A DNA stretch of 64,000 nucleotides from Cupriavidus gilardii (GCF_008801915.1 NZ_VZOV01000002.1:555390-619389); one strand, 5' to 3'; counted from the stretch's first letter, positions 28,554-37,993 are shown. Made by a program: numbers and translations. Notes: generated by a model not told the origin, from the sequence alone.

Positions 28554-28646
28554 ACGTTAGAATTCGGGCCAATATGCGATTGTCGCAGAGTTCGGCGCGG
28601 GGGGTTTTTGCCCGCTTCGCCCCCTTCGCCGTTAGCCGGATTGACC

Positions 28647-29051
28647 ATGAACCTGACCGAAACCCTGTCGTCCCTGCCTCCCGGCAAGAACCCCGCGCTG
28701 CGCGTGGTGCCGATGCCCGCCGATGCCAATGTGCACGGCGACGTGTTCGGCGGCTGGATCATGGCGCAGGTCGACATCGCCGGCTCGATTCCCGCGGTCG
28801 AGCGCGCGCAGGGCCGCGTCGCCACGGTCGCGGTCAATTCCTTCCTGTTCAAGCATCCGGTGTTCGTCGGCGACCTGGTCAGCTTCTATGCCGACATCGT
28901 CAAGACGGGACGGACCTCGATCACCGTCGAGGTCGAGGTCTATGCGCAGCGGATGCGCCATAGCAACGAGATCGTCAAGGTCACCGAGGCCACGCTGACC
29001 TATGTGGCGACCGACGAGGACCGGCAGCCGCGGGTGCTGCCGAAGGTGTGA
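28647..29051 (+). CDS. Acyl-CoA thioesterase, YciA type
   Basis: A 134-residue hotdog-fold enzyme that hydrolyses acyl-CoA. It has ANVHGDVFGGWIMAQVDIAG (about residues 27-46), containing the catalytic Asp region, and FLFKHPVFVGDLVSFYADIV near residue 66. Length matches YciA. It ends 42 bp from the enoyl-CoA hydratase stop, converging with the beta-oxidation operon, which fits a role in relieving acyl-CoA load. The frame is open far upstream through the exporter gene, but the family start is clear at ATG 28647. Confidence 0.93.
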   Translation: MNLTETLSSLPPGKNPALRVVPMPADANVHGDVFGGWIMAQVDIAGSIPAVERAQGRVATVAVNSFLFKHPVFVGDLVSFYADIVKTGRTSITVEVEVYAQRMRHSNEIVKVTEATLTYVATDEDRQPRVLPKV

Positions 29052-29093
29052 GGGCTGGGGGCATGCCCCAACCCATCCAGGCCATTCAACCGA

Positions 29094-29870
29094 TCAATTG
29101 AACTTCGAGAAATCCGGCTTGCGCTTCTCGAAGAACGCCGTGAAGGCCTCCTTCGCTTCCGGCGACTGCAGCAGCCGGCGGAACACCGCGCCTTCCTGCG
29201 CCATCTGCGTTTCCATCTGCGCGGTATCGACGCCCTTCATCAGCCGCTTGGTTTCCCGCAGCGACGACGCCGGCAGCGCCGCCAGCTTGCGCGCCTGCGC
29301 CAGCGCGAACTCTTGCAGCTCGCCAGCCGCCACCACGCGCGTGACCAGGCCGATCTGCTGGGCCTCCTGCGCACTGAACGGCTCGCCCAGCAGCAGCTTC
29401 TCGGCGGCGCGCTGGTAGCCGGCCAGGCGCGGCAGCAGCAGGCTGGACGCCGCTTCGGGACACAGGCCCAGCTGCACGAACGGCAGCGAGAAACGCGCGC
29501 CCTCGGCGGCATAGACCAGGTCGCAATGCAGCAGCAGCGTGGTGCCGATACCGACCGCCGGCCCGCTGACCGCCGCCACCAGCGGCTTGGCGGCATGGCT
29601 GATCTCGTGCAGGAACTGGAACACCGGCGCCTTGGTGGCGTCTTCCTCGCTGCTCGGCGGCCGCTTCATGAAGTCTTCCAGATCGTTGCCGGCGGTGAAG
29701 ATCTCGTCCTTGCCGCGGATCACGATCGCCCGCACGGCGTCGTCGCTCGCCGCCGCGCGCAGCGCGTCGGCCATCTGCTGGTACATCGCCGCGGTGATCG
29801 CGTTCTTCTTGTCCAGGCGGTCGAACTCGATGGTCAGCACGCCTTGCTCGATGCGGGTCAGGATGCTCAT
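29094..29870 (-). CDS. Enoyl-CoA hydratase/isomerase family protein
   Basis: A 258-residue crotonase that hydrates or isomerises enoyl-CoA. ATG 29870 follows AAGGAGACACC. The oxyanion-hole segments are FTAGNDLEDFMK (about residues 63-74) and AVSGPAVGIGTTLLLHCDLVYA (about 98-119). The second catalytic Glu of canonical enoyl-CoA hydratases is hard to place, so isomerase activity is possible. It is the last gene of the beta-oxidation operon, 118 bp after the thiolase gene. The FadB-like protein upstream already has a hydratase part, so this one is extra. Confidence 0.92.
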   Translation of the reverse strand: MSILTRIEQGVLTIEFDRLDKKNAITAAMYQQMADALRAAASDDAVRAIVIRGKDEIFTAGNDLEDFMKRPPSSEEDATKAPVFQFLHEISHAAKPLVAAVSGPAVGIGTTLLLHCDLVYAAEGARFSLPFVQLGLCPEAASSLLLPRLAGYQRAAEKLLLGEPFSAQEAQQIGLVTRVVAAGELQEFALAQARKLAALPASSLRETKRLMKGVDTAQMETQMAQEGAVFRRLLQSPEAKEAFTAFFEKRKPDFSKFN

Positions 29871-29988
29871 GGTGTCTCCTTGGTGGTCGGTGTTCTTGTC
29901 GGGGGGGCGGGCGGCCGGAACCGCCGGGACTCCCGGGAGCCGCCCGCCAGAAGGACGGCCCACGGGACGGCTTGCAGAACGATTCGCG

Positions 29989-31185
29989 TCAAACCCGTTC
30001 GAAGATACCGGCGGCGCCCATGCCCGTGCCGACGCACATGGTGACCATGCCGTACTTCAGGTTGTGCCGTCGCAGCGCATGGACCACGGTGGCCGAGCGG
30101 ATCGCGCCGGTCGCGCCCAGCGGGTGCCCCAGCGCGATCGCGCCGCCCATCCGGTTCAGCCTGGCCGGATCGAGGCCGAGGTCGCGGATCACCGCCAGCG
30201 CCTGCGCGGCGAACGCCTCGTTCAGTTCGATCCAGTCGAGCTGGTCCTGTGTCATGCCCGCCGCCTTCAGCGCGGCCGGAATCGCTTCCTTCGGACCGAT
30301 GCCCATGATCTCCGGCGGCACGCCGCGCACCGCGAACGACACGAAGCGGGCCAGCGGCACCAGGTTGCAGGCCTTCAGGATCTTCTCCGAGACCAGGATC
30401 AGCGCGCCGGCGCCGTCCGAGGTCTGCGAGCTGTTGCCGGCGGTCACGCTGCCCTTGTTGGCGAACACCGGGCGCAGCTTCGCCAGCCCTTCGAGCGAGG
30501 TATCGGGACGCGGGCCCTCGTCGAGCGACAGCGTGCGGGTCTTGAGCTCGACCTCGCCGCTGGCCAGGTTCGGCAGCTTCTCGACGATCTCGACCGGCGT
30601 GATCTCGTCGGCGAACTCGCCGGCCTGCTGCGCGGCCAGCGCCTTCTGGTGCGAGGCCAGCGCGAAGGCGTCCTGATCCTCGCGGCTGACCTTCCATTGG
30701 CGCGCCACCTGCTCGGCCGTCAGGCCCATGCCATAGGCGATGCCGACGTTCTCGTCGCGCGCGAAGATCGACGGCGACATCGACGGCGTATTGCCCATCA
30801 TCGGCACCATGCTCATCGATTCGACGCCGGCGGCGATCATCACGTCGGCCTCGCCGACGCGGATGCGGTCGGCCGCCATCGCCACGGCGCTCAGGCCCGA
30901 CGCGCAGAAGCGGTTCACGGTGATGCCGCCGACCGAGGTCGGCAGGCCCGACAGCAGCGCGCCGATGCGCGCGACGTTCAGGCCCTGCTGCGCTTCGGGA
31001 ATCGCGCAGCCGACGATGGCGTCCTCGATCAGCGCCGGATCGAGGTTCGGCACCTGCGCCAGCGCGGCGCGCAGCGTGGTGGCCAGCAGATCGTCGGGCC
31101 GGTAGTGCTTGAACGCGCCCTTGGGCGCCTTGCCGATCGGCGTGCGGGTCGCGGCAACGATATAGGCGTCTTGCAGTTGTTTCAT
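29989..31185 (-). CDS. Acetyl-CoA C-acyltransferase (thiolase II)
   Basis: The last step of beta-oxidation, splitting 3-ketoacyl-CoA into acetyl-CoA and a shortened acyl-CoA. The 398-residue protein has nucleophile Cys94 in NRFCASGL, His354 in ALGHPLGATG, and Cys384 in CVGTGMGAAG. It resembles FadA/FadI-type degradative thiolases. It starts 22 bp after the FadB-like gene stop on the same strand. Substrate chain length is not told by sequence. Confidence 0.96.
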   Translation of the reverse strand: MKQLQDAYIVAATRTPIGKAPKGAFKHYRPDDLLATTLRAALAQVPNLDPALIEDAIVGCAIPEAQQGLNVARIGALLSGLPTSVGGITVNRFCASGLSAVAMAADRIRVGEADVMIAAGVESMSMVPMMGNTPSMSPSIFARDENVGIAYGMGLTAEQVARQWKVSREDQDAFALASHQKALAAQQAGEFADEITPVEIVEKLPNLASGEVELKTRTLSLDEGPRPDTSLEGLAKLRPVFANKGSVTAGNSSQTSDGAGALILVSEKILKACNLVPLARFVSFAVRGVPPEIMGIGPKEAIPAALKAAGMTQDQLDWIELNEAFAAQALAVIRDLGLDPARLNRMGGAIALGHPLGATGAIRSATVVHALRRHNLKYGMVTMCVGTGMGAAGIFERV

Positions 31186-31207
31186 GATCGATTTCCTCGC
31201 GTGCCGA

Positions 31208-33634
31208 TTAGTTGCGCACCGGCTTGCCGGTCTGCAGCATGCCCATGATGCGTTCCTGCGTCTTGGGGTTGCCCAGCAGTTCGATGAAGGCGCGGCGCTC
31301 CAGCGCCAGCAGCCATTCCTCGCTGACCAGCGCGCCCGCTTCGACGTCGCCGCCGCAGACCGCCTCGGCGATACGCGAGGCGATCAGGAAGTCGTGCGCG
31401 GAGATGAAGCCGCCGTCGCGCATGTTGACCAGCGACGCCTTGATCGTGGCGATGCCCGAGCGGCCCGCCACCGGCACCAGTTCGCCCTGCGCGGGCGGCC
31501 GGTAGCCTGCCTCGTGCAGCGCGCGCACCTCGCTGCAGGCGACGTGCAGCAGCTCGTGCACGTTGAAGACGATCGGATCGCCCGCCTGAAGATAGCCCAT
31601 CTGCCGCGCCTCCAGCGCCGAGCCCGAGACCTTGGCCATCGCCGCGTTCTGGAAGCGCTGCGTCAGGAACTGCAGATAGTTGGTGCTGCCTGCCGCCTGC
31701 GCCGCGCGCGCGGCCGCCAGCGCGGCTTCCTTCAGGCCGCCGCCGGCCGGCACCAGCCCGACGCCGACCTCGACCAGACCGACATAGGTCTCGAGCGCCG
31801 CCACGCGCCGCGCCGAATGCAGCATCAGCTCGCAGCCGCCGCCCAGCGCGATGCCGGACGCCGCCGACACCACCGGCACCGCGGCGTACTTGACGCGCAT
31901 CATGCCGTCCTGGAACTTCCTGACGAAGGGCTCGACGCCCTTGGCCCCGCCCATCATGAACGCCGGCATCGCCGCCTCCAGGTTCGCACCGGCGGAGAAC
32001 GGGCCGCCCGGCGCGCCCAGCTGCAGCGAGGTCGGCTGCCACACCACCAGGCCCTTGTAGGCGCTCTCGGCCAGATCGATCGCGCGGATCAGCCCGTCGA
32101 TCGTGTCAGGCCCGATCGTGTTCATCTTGCTGTTGAACGAGATCACCAGCACGTCGTCCTGGCCCTCGCAGACCCAGATCCGCACCGCGTCGTTCTGCTC
32201 GACGGTGCGCCCGGCCTTGCGCGGATCGGCCGCGTCGCTGCCCTTCAGTGCGGCGCGGAAGGCCTGGCGGCGATAGACCGGCAGCGCGCTGCGGCCGGCG
32301 AACGACTGCGTGGCCGGCGACCACGAGCCCTGCGCCGAATGCACGCCCTGGTTGTCGGCGACCGGGCCGGCGAAGACCCAGTCGGGCAGCGGCGCCTTCG
32401 ACAGCGCCTTGCCGGCCTCGATGTCTTCCTTGACCCATTGCGCGACCTGCTGCCAACCGGCGGCCTGCCAGTCCTCGAACGGGCCCGAGTTCCAGCCGAA
32501 GCCCCAGCGGATCGCCAGGTCGACGTCGGCGGCCGAACCGGCAATCTGCTCCAGATAGACGGCGATGTAGTGGAACACGTCGCGGAAGATCGCCCACAGG
32601 AACTGCGCCTGCGGATTGCCCGATTCGCGCAGCAGCTTGATGCGCTCGGCCGGCTCCTTCTTCAGCATGCGCGCGACGATCTCGTCGGCCTTGCCGCCGG
32701 CGTCGACGTACTGGCCGGTCTTGGCGTCCAGCACCTTGATCTGCTTGCCTTCCTTCCTGTAGAAGCCGGCGCCGGTCTTCTGGCCCAGCGCGCCGGCATC
32801 GACCAGCGACTTGAGCACCGCGGGGGTCTGGTACACCGGCGCGAACGGATCGTCGCGCAGGTTGTCCTGCATGGTCTTGATCACGTGGGCCATCGTGTCC
32901 AGGCCCACCACGTCGGCGGTGCGGAAGGTCGCGGACTTGGCGCGGCCCAGCTTGCTGCCGGTCAGGTCGTCGACCACGTCGAACGGAATGCCGTACTTCT
33001 CGGCCTCGGCAAACACCGCCAGGATCGAGAAGATGCCGACGCGGTTGGCGATGAAGTTCGGCGTGTCCTTGGCGCGCACCACCCCCTTGCCGAGCGTGGT
33101 GGTCAGGAAGGCTTCCAGGCGGTCGAGAATGGCCGGCTGCGTCGCCTCGGTCGGGATCAGCTCGACCAGATGCATGTAGCGCGGCGGATTGAAGAAGTGC
33201 ACGCCGCAGAAGCGCGCCTTCAGCTCGGCGTCGAAGCCCTCGGACAGCGCGGTGATCGACAGGCCCGAGGTATTGGTGGCGAAGATCGCGTCGGCGCCCA
33301 GATGCGGGGCGACCTTCCTATACAGGTCGTGCTTCCAGTCCATGCGCTCGGCGATCGCCTCGATCACCAGGTCGCATTCCTTCAGCAGCGCGAGGTCGTC
33401 CTCGTAATTGGCGGCGCGGATCAGGCCGGCGTCGTCCTTCAGGCCCAGCGGCGCCGGGGACAGCTTCTTCAGGTTGTCGATGGCCCGCAGCACGATGCCG
33501 TTCTTCGGGCCTTCCTTGGCCGGCAGGTCGAACAGCACCACCGGCACGCGGGCATTGACGAGGTGGGCCGCGATCTGCGCGCCCATGACGCCGGCACCCA
33601 GCACGGCGACTTTCTTGACGATGAAATTGGACAT
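31208..33634 (-). CDS. Bifunctional 3-hydroxyacyl-CoA dehydrogenase/enoyl-CoA hydratase
   Basis: An 808-residue beta-oxidation enzyme. The NAD-binding 3-hydroxyacyl-CoA dehydrogenase part comes first (VLGAGVMGAQ at about residues 11-20, ATNTSGLSI near 120, and the catalytic His region HFFNPPRYMHLVE near 149). A crotonase-like part follows in the C-terminal third (SFNSKMNTIGPDTIDG near 500, ASGIALGGGCELMLHS near 595). This order is inverse to classical FadB and is common in the FadN-like proteins of this group. ATG 33634 is preceded by AAGGAG. It lies between the acyl-CoA dehydrogenase and thiolase genes, separated from the former by palindromic repeats. Confidence 0.94.
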   Translation of the reverse strand: MSNFIVKKVAVLGAGVMGAQIAAHLVNARVPVVLFDLPAKEGPKNGIVLRAIDNLKKLSPAPLGLKDDAGLIRAANYEDDLALLKECDLVIEAIAERMDWKHDLYRKVAPHLGADAIFATNTSGLSITALSEGFDAELKARFCGVHFFNPPRYMHLVELIPTEATQPAILDRLEAFLTTTLGKGVVRAKDTPNFIANRVGIFSILAVFAEAEKYGIPFDVVDDLTGSKLGRAKSATFRTADVVGLDTMAHVIKTMQDNLRDDPFAPVYQTPAVLKSLVDAGALGQKTGAGFYRKEGKQIKVLDAKTGQYVDAGGKADEIVARMLKKEPAERIKLLRESGNPQAQFLWAIFRDVFHYIAVYLEQIAGSAADVDLAIRWGFGWNSGPFEDWQAAGWQQVAQWVKEDIEAGKALSKAPLPDWVFAGPVADNQGVHSAQGSWSPATQSFAGRSALPVYRRQAFRAALKGSDAADPRKAGRTVEQNDAVRIWVCEGQDDVLVISFNSKMNTIGPDTIDGLIRAIDLAESAYKGLVVWQPTSLQLGAPGGPFSAGANLEAAMPAFMMGGAKGVEPFVRKFQDGMMRVKYAAVPVVSAASGIALGGGCELMLHSARRVAALETYVGLVEVGVGLVPAGGGLKEAALAAARAAQAAGSTNYLQFLTQRFQNAAMAKVSGSALEARQMGYLQAGDPIVFNVHELLHVACSEVRALHEAGYRPPAQGELVPVAGRSGIATIKASLVNMRDGGFISAHDFLIASRIAEAVCGGDVEAGALVSEEWLLALERRAFIELLGNPKTQERIMGMLQTGKPVRN

Positions 33635-33683
33635 GCGCGCTCCTTGGAGATGAGCGTTGAAATGATGAGTGCCCCTCGGTTTT

Positions 33684-33805
33684 CTCCCCTCTCCCGCGTG
33701 CGGGAGGGGGGTTGGGGAAGAGGGCATGCGGCGGCAATACCGGCGATACCGCACGCTGCCGCCGCTGCCCTCTCCCCTGCCCCTCTCCCAAAGGGAGGGA
33801 GAGGG
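33684..33805. repeat. Pair of REP/BIME-like palindromes (copy C)
   Basis: Two elements, 33684-33724 and 33765-33805, 40 bp apart, fall between the acyl-CoA dehydrogenase and FadB-like genes, which are in the same direction. The first pairs CTCCCGC with GCGGGAG; the second pairs CCTCTCCC with a GGGAGGGAGAGG stretch around AAA. Order, spacing and sequence of the two elements repeat those of copy A. Confidence 0.7.
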
Positions 33806-33830
33806 AAACCGACAGAGTGTTTTCAGTGCC

Positions 33831-35618
33831 TCAGAACAATTCCGCGTCCAGCGCCATCAGCGGCGCGGCGCCGGCGCGCGCCATGCGGATCTGCGCGGCG
33901 GTCTCCGGCAGCAGCTTGGCGAAATAGAAGCGCGCGGTGGCCAGCTTGGCGGTGTAGAACTTGTCGCCGCTGTCCTGCTTCTCCAGCGCGATCTTGGCCA
34001 TCCGGGCCCAGAAGTAGGCCAACACCAGGTGGCCGACCACGCGCAGGTACGGCACCGCGGCGGCGCCGACCTCGTCGGGATTGGCCATCGCCTTCATGCC
34101 GATCTCCATCGTCAGCTTCTGCACCTTGTCGCCCAGGTCCGCCAGCGGATTGACGAACTCCTGCATCGCCTCGTCGGTGCCCTCGGCCTCGACGAACTCC
34201 TGCACGATCTTGCCGAAGGCCTTCATCTTCGCGCCCATGTCGCCGAGGATCTTGCGGCCCAGCAGGTCCAGCGCCTGGATCGTGTTGGTGCCCTCGTAGA
34301 TCATGTTGATGCGGGCATCGCGCACGTACTGCTCCATGCCCCATTCGGAGATATAGCCGTGGCCGCCGAACACCTGCATCCCTTCATTGGTGGCGATGAA
34401 CGCGTTGTCGGTCAGGAAGGCCTTGATCACCGGCGTCAGCAGCGCGACCAGGTCGCCGGCCTGCTTGCGCACGGCCTCGTCCGGGTGCGACAGCTCGCGG
34501 TCGATCTGCAGCGCGGTCCAGTAGCTGAACGCGCGGCCGCCTTCGGCGAAGGCCTTCTGCGTCAGCAGCATGCGGCGCACGTCCGGATGCACGATGATCG
34601 GATCGGCCGGCTTGTCCGGTGCCTTCGGCCCGGTCAGCGAACGCATCTGCAGCCGTTCCTTCGCGTAGGCCACCGAGTTCTGGTAGGCGACCTCGGTCAG
34701 GCCCAGGCCCTGCATGCCGACGCCGAGCCGCGCGGCGTTCATCATCACGAACATCGCGTTCAGGCCCTTGTTGGGCTCGCCGACCAGCCAGCCGCGCGCG
34801 CCGTCCAGGTTCATCACGCAGGTGGCGTTGCCGTGGATGCCCATCTTGTGCTCGATCGAGCCGCAGACGATGCCGTTGCGCTCGCCCGGATTGCCGTCGG
34901 CATCGGGGATGAACTTCGGCACCACGAACAGCGAGATGCCCTTGGTACCCTGCGGCGCGTCAGGCAGGCGCGCCAGAACCAGGTGGATGATGTTGGCCGA
35001 CAGGTCGTGTTCGCCGGCCGAGATGAAGATCTTGGTGCCGGTCAGGCTGTACGAGCCGTCGTCCAGCGGTTCGGCCCTGGTGCGCAGGATGCCCAGGTCG
35101 GTGCCGCAGTGCGGCTCGGTCAGGCACATCGTGCCGGTCCATTCGCCCGACACCAGCTTGGGCAGGTAGCGCTGCTGCAGCTCGGGCGTGCCGTGGGCGT
35201 GCAGCGCCTCGTAGGCGCCGTGCGACAGGCCGGGATACATGGTCCAGGCCTGGTTCGCCGAGTTCAGCATCTCGAACAGCGCGTTGTTGACCAGGATCGG
35301 CAGGCCCTGGCCGCCGAATTCGGGATCGCAGGCCAGCGCCGGCCAGCCGGCCTCGACGTACTGCCGGTAGGCTTCCTTGAAGCCGGTCGGCGCGGTCACG
35401 ACGCCGTCGCCGTGGTGGGTGCAGCCCTCGCGGTCGCCGCTCTGGTTCAACGGGAAAATGACTTCCGAGCAAAACTTGCCGGCTTCCTCGATGACCTGGT
35501 TGATGGTGTCCGCGTCGATGTCGGCGTGCGGCGGCATCGCCTTGAGCTCGGCCTCGACGCCGAGCAGTTCGTGCAGCACGAATTGCATGTCGCGCAGCGG
35601 AGCGGTGTACTGGCCCAT
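33831..35618 (-). CDS. Acyl-CoA dehydrogenase (long, DmdC/AcdA-like type)
   Basis: A 595-residue FAD enzyme that introduces a double bond into acyl-CoA. ATG 35618 follows AAGGAGATCTTG. Motifs include EWTGTMCLTEPHCGTDLG (about residues 156-173, FAD contact), ISAGEHDL, and VFGGHGYISEWGMEQYVRD with IYEGTNTIQALDLLGRK (about 430-470). At 595 residues with an extra C-terminal domain, it belongs to the long class that includes 3-methylmercaptopropionyl-CoA dehydrogenase (DmdC) relatives. The fatty-acid context makes a beta-oxidation role more likely. It is the first enzyme gene after the TetR gene in the operon. Confidence 0.94.
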   Translation of the reverse strand: MGQYTAPLRDMQFVLHELLGVEAELKAMPPHADIDADTINQVIEEAGKFCSEVIFPLNQSGDREGCTHHGDGVVTAPTGFKEAYRQYVEAGWPALACDPEFGGQGLPILVNNALFEMLNSANQAWTMYPGLSHGAYEALHAHGTPELQQRYLPKLVSGEWTGTMCLTEPHCGTDLGILRTRAEPLDDGSYSLTGTKIFISAGEHDLSANIIHLVLARLPDAPQGTKGISLFVVPKFIPDADGNPGERNGIVCGSIEHKMGIHGNATCVMNLDGARGWLVGEPNKGLNAMFVMMNAARLGVGMQGLGLTEVAYQNSVAYAKERLQMRSLTGPKAPDKPADPIIVHPDVRRMLLTQKAFAEGGRAFSYWTALQIDRELSHPDEAVRKQAGDLVALLTPVIKAFLTDNAFIATNEGMQVFGGHGYISEWGMEQYVRDARINMIYEGTNTIQALDLLGRKILGDMGAKMKAFGKIVQEFVEAEGTDEAMQEFVNPLADLGDKVQKLTMEIGMKAMANPDEVGAAAVPYLRVVGHLVLAYFWARMAKIALEKQDSGDKFYTAKLATARFYFAKLLPETAAQIRMARAGAAPLMALDAELF

Positions 35619-35689
35619 CAAGATCTCCTTGGAGTTGGCGAAGCCGCCGCGCCGCTGGTGCTGTCAAGCACGCCATGCCTGCGGCGGCA

Positions 35690-36334
35690 TCAGGTACGGT
35701 AGGACTGAATCAGCTTGTTGAGCGCGACCATGGCAAGCTCGGCGCTGTCGGGCAGGCGCAGGAAGCGGGCGTCGTGATGCAGCCCCAGTTCGAGGCTGTA
35801 CATCTCGAACAGCATCAGCCGCGGATCGCAGTCCGCGCGCAGATGGCCTTCTTCCTTGGCCTGTTCGATCGCGCGTGTCAGCGCGGCCCGCCAGATCGTG
35901 ACGCTCTTGATCAGCTCGTCCCGCACCGGGCTTTCCGCGCGGTCATCGTATTCGACCGCCCCGCTGATGTAGATGCAGCCGGTGGTGACTTCCTGGATCC
36001 GTTTTTCCATCCAGCGACGCACCATCGACCACAGCCGCGGCAGACCGCGCGGCTCGTTCAGCGAGGGATAGAAGACCTCCTGCTCGAACCGGCGGTGATA
36101 CTCGCGCACCACCTCCACCTGCAGGTCTTCGCGCGAACCGAAATGCGCGAACACGCCGCTCTTGCTCATTTGCATGCGTTCCGCGAGCAGACCGATCGTC
36201 AAACCTTCGAGTCCGTCGCGGGACGACAATTCCAGTGCGGCGTCGAGAATCGCCACGCGCGTCATCTCCCCCTTGCGCATCGGGGTGGGAGTCGCGTTGG
36301 CGGCGGATTCGAGACGGGCTGACTGGTGTCGCAT
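35690..36334 (-). CDS. TetR-family regulator of the beta-oxidation operon
   Basis: A 214-residue repressor. An N-terminal helix-turn-helix (TRVAILDAALELSSRDGLEGLTIGLLAERMQMSKSGVFAHF, about residues 25-65) is followed by a helical ligand domain. ATG 36334 follows ACGGAG. It is the first gene of a minus-strand series (TetR, acyl-CoA dehydrogenase, FadB-like, thiolase, hydratase), 71 bp ahead of the dehydrogenase. A palindromic site GAACG-GT-CGTTC lies 130 bp upstream in its promoter region, suggesting autoregulation with release by an acyl-CoA or fatty acid. The ligand is inferred from context. Confidence 0.92.
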   Translation of the reverse strand: MRHQSARLESAANATPTPMRKGEMTRVAILDAALELSSRDGLEGLTIGLLAERMQMSKSGVFAHFGSREDLQVEVVREYHRRFEQEVFYPSLNEPRGLPRLWSMVRRWMEKRIQEVTTGCIYISGAVEYDDRAESPVRDELIKSVTIWRAALTRAIEQAKEEGHLRADCDPRLMLFEMYSLELGLHHDARFLRLPDSAELAMVALNKLIQSYRT

Positions 36335-36646
36335 GATTTTTCTCCGTACTTTTTGCGGCATCGGTTCGCGATGCCGCGCTTGGCCCTGGCCTGTGATGTC
36401 GATCGCCGCCGGCCCGCCCGGTAGAGCGGGCCAGGCGGCGAATGCACGCAGTCTAAGCCAAAAAAGAACGGTCGTTCAGATTATTCTGGCCGCGCCTGCC
36501 GCTATCAAGTTTTTAATTAGACCTTCGTTTCTAAACCGCTCGTCGGCCGAACTGCGGTGCAACATCCGGCAGTGGGCATCGGCGGCGAGGCCGAGGTGCC
36601 GGTGCGCGCCGCATTTTGCCGCAAGGCAGCACCGGCATGTCACGTT
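36335..36646. other. Intergenic region upstream of the TetR gene
   Basis: This gap of 312 bp holds the TetR gene promoter and the palindromic operator at 36466-36477, followed by an AT-rich patch near 36480-36530. A minus-strand -10-like TAGACT lies near 36455-36450. I see no other gene here. Confidence 0.5.
36466..36477. promoter_or_regulatory. Palindromic operator, probably for the TetR-family regulator
   Basis: GAACG-GT-CGTTC is a perfect 5+5 dyad. It is of the size and style seen in front of TetR-controlled fatty-acid genes. It sits just upstream of a -10-like TAGACT for the TetR gene and operon, so bound repressor would block transcription. Confidence 0.6.
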
Positions 36647-37993
36647 TCAGTAGCGGCCCGCGGCCCCGGCGACCATGACGCCGAAGCGCAACAGCATGTA
36701 GGCCATCCAGTCCAGGCAGCGGCGCAGGCGTCCGCGGCGGGCATGGTCCTCGGGCACGACCGGTGCGCTGCGCTGTGCGATCGCGCACTCCAGCTCGTCG
36801 CGCAGCCTGGCGGCAAAGGCCTCGTCGTAGACCGCGACATTGGCCTCGCGCGCCAGCAGCAGGCTGAACGGATCCATGTTGCTGGAGCCGACCGTCGCCC
36901 AGCTGTCGTCGACCACCGCGACCTTGGCGTGCAGGAAGCTCTCGGCGTACTCGTGGATCTCGACGCCGGCCTCGAGCAGCGTCGCGTACAGCGCGTGGGT
37001 CGCGTAATGCTGCAGCCGGTACTCGACCATGCCCTGCAGCAGCAGCCGCACGCGCACCCCGCGCCGGCGGCAGGCCAGCAGCGCGCGCCGCATCTTGGCC
37101 CCGGGCAGGAAATAGGCGTTGGCGATGATCACATCGTGCCGCGCTGCGCCCAGCGCCTGCAGATAGGCGCGCTCGATGGTGCGGCGATTGCGCAGGTTGT
37201 CGCGCAGCAGCAGTGCCGCCCGCACGCCGCCGCCGCCGTCGGCGGGCGCGGGCAGCGGACCCGGCGGCAAAGGGAACTCGCCGGCCAGGCCCGACAGGCC
37301 GCCGGCCAGTCCGCCGCCCTGCATCTCGCCGCGCAGCGCGAGCCGCCACCACAGCCGCTCCGCCGTCAGCGCGATCTGGCTCGCGAGCGGACCGGTGACC
37401 CGCACCGCGAAGTCGTAGCGCGGACCGAGCTGGGCCTCGTCGAAGGGGCCGTGATTGTGATCGTCGATGATGTTGATGCCGCCGACGAAGGCGACGCGCC
37501 GGTCGATCACCGCCAGCTTGCGGTGCAGCCGGCGCAGATGCCGGCGCGCCAGCCGGAAGCCACGCAGCGGCCGGTAGACGCGCAGCCTGACGCCACCCCG
37601 CTCCAGCCGCTCGACCAGCGCCGCCGGCATGTCGCCCGCGCCGAAGCCGTCGACCAGCAGGTGCACGCGCACGCCGCGCTCGACCGCGCGCAGCAGCGCG
37701 TCGGCGACGGCCTGGCCGACCTCGTCGTCGGCATAGATATAGGTCTCCAGCGAGACCGACAGCACCGCCTGGTCGATCGCGGCGATCAGCGCGGGAAAGT
37801 AGTCGGCGCCGCCGCGCAGCAGTTCGACACGATTGCCGCCCACCGGACGGCCGGGCCCGCCGCGCAGCAGGCGGGACCCGTGGCGCGCGTCGAGGGTCGT
37901 GGCGGCGGCCGCCTCCGTCGTGCCTTCCACCGCATGGGCGACGGCGGTCATGGAAGAGCGGACGGATTCGCTTGGGCTCTCGGGCAAGGACAT
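36647..37993 (-). CDS. clsB: Cardiolipin synthase B-type phospholipase D protein
   Basis: Makes cardiolipin or related phospholipids by phosphatidyl transfer. Two HKD catalytic motifs are present: HRKLAVID (about residues 157-164 from the chosen start) and HAKVAVVDD (about 360). Between them are RPLRGFRL and NAYFLPG. Length (about 450) fits ClsB. The start is uncertain: GTG 38011 or ATG 37993, neither with a clear ribosome binding site. The N-terminal 50 residues are low complexity. It is divergent from mobB and belongs to the clsB/EEP/nudB/aspS neighbourhood typical of this group of bacteria. Confidence 0.9.
   Translation of the reverse strand: MSLPESPSESVRSSMTAVAHAVEGTTEAAAATTLDARHGSRLLRGGPGRPVGGNRVELLRGGADYFPALIAAIDQAVLSVSLETYIYADDEVGQAVADALLRAVERGVRVHLLVDGFGAGDMPAALVERLERGGVRLRVYRPLRGFRLARRHLRRLHRKLAVIDRRVAFVGGINIIDDHNHGPFDEAQLGPRYDFAVRVTGPLASQIALTAERLWWRLALRGEMQGGGLAGGLSGLAGEFPLPPGPLPAPADGGGGVRAALLLRDNLRNRRTIERAYLQALGAARHDVIIANAYFLPGAKMRRALLACRRRGVRVRLLLQGMVEYRLQHYATHALYATLLEAGVEIHEYAESFLHAKVAVVDDSWATVGSSNMDPFSLLLAREANVAVYDEAFAARLRDELECAIAQRSAPVVPEDHARRGRLRRCLDWMAYMLLRFGVMVAGAAGRY

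Noticed and set aside
26556..28646. Very long open + frame antisense to the exporter gene, continuous with the thioesterase
   Set aside because: High GC keeps the antisense frame free of stops. The exporter on the minus strand has full family motifs, and only the part from 28647 matches a family.
31184..35702. Two long + frames antisense to the beta-oxidation genes
   Set aside because: Shadow frames of confidently identified enzymes.
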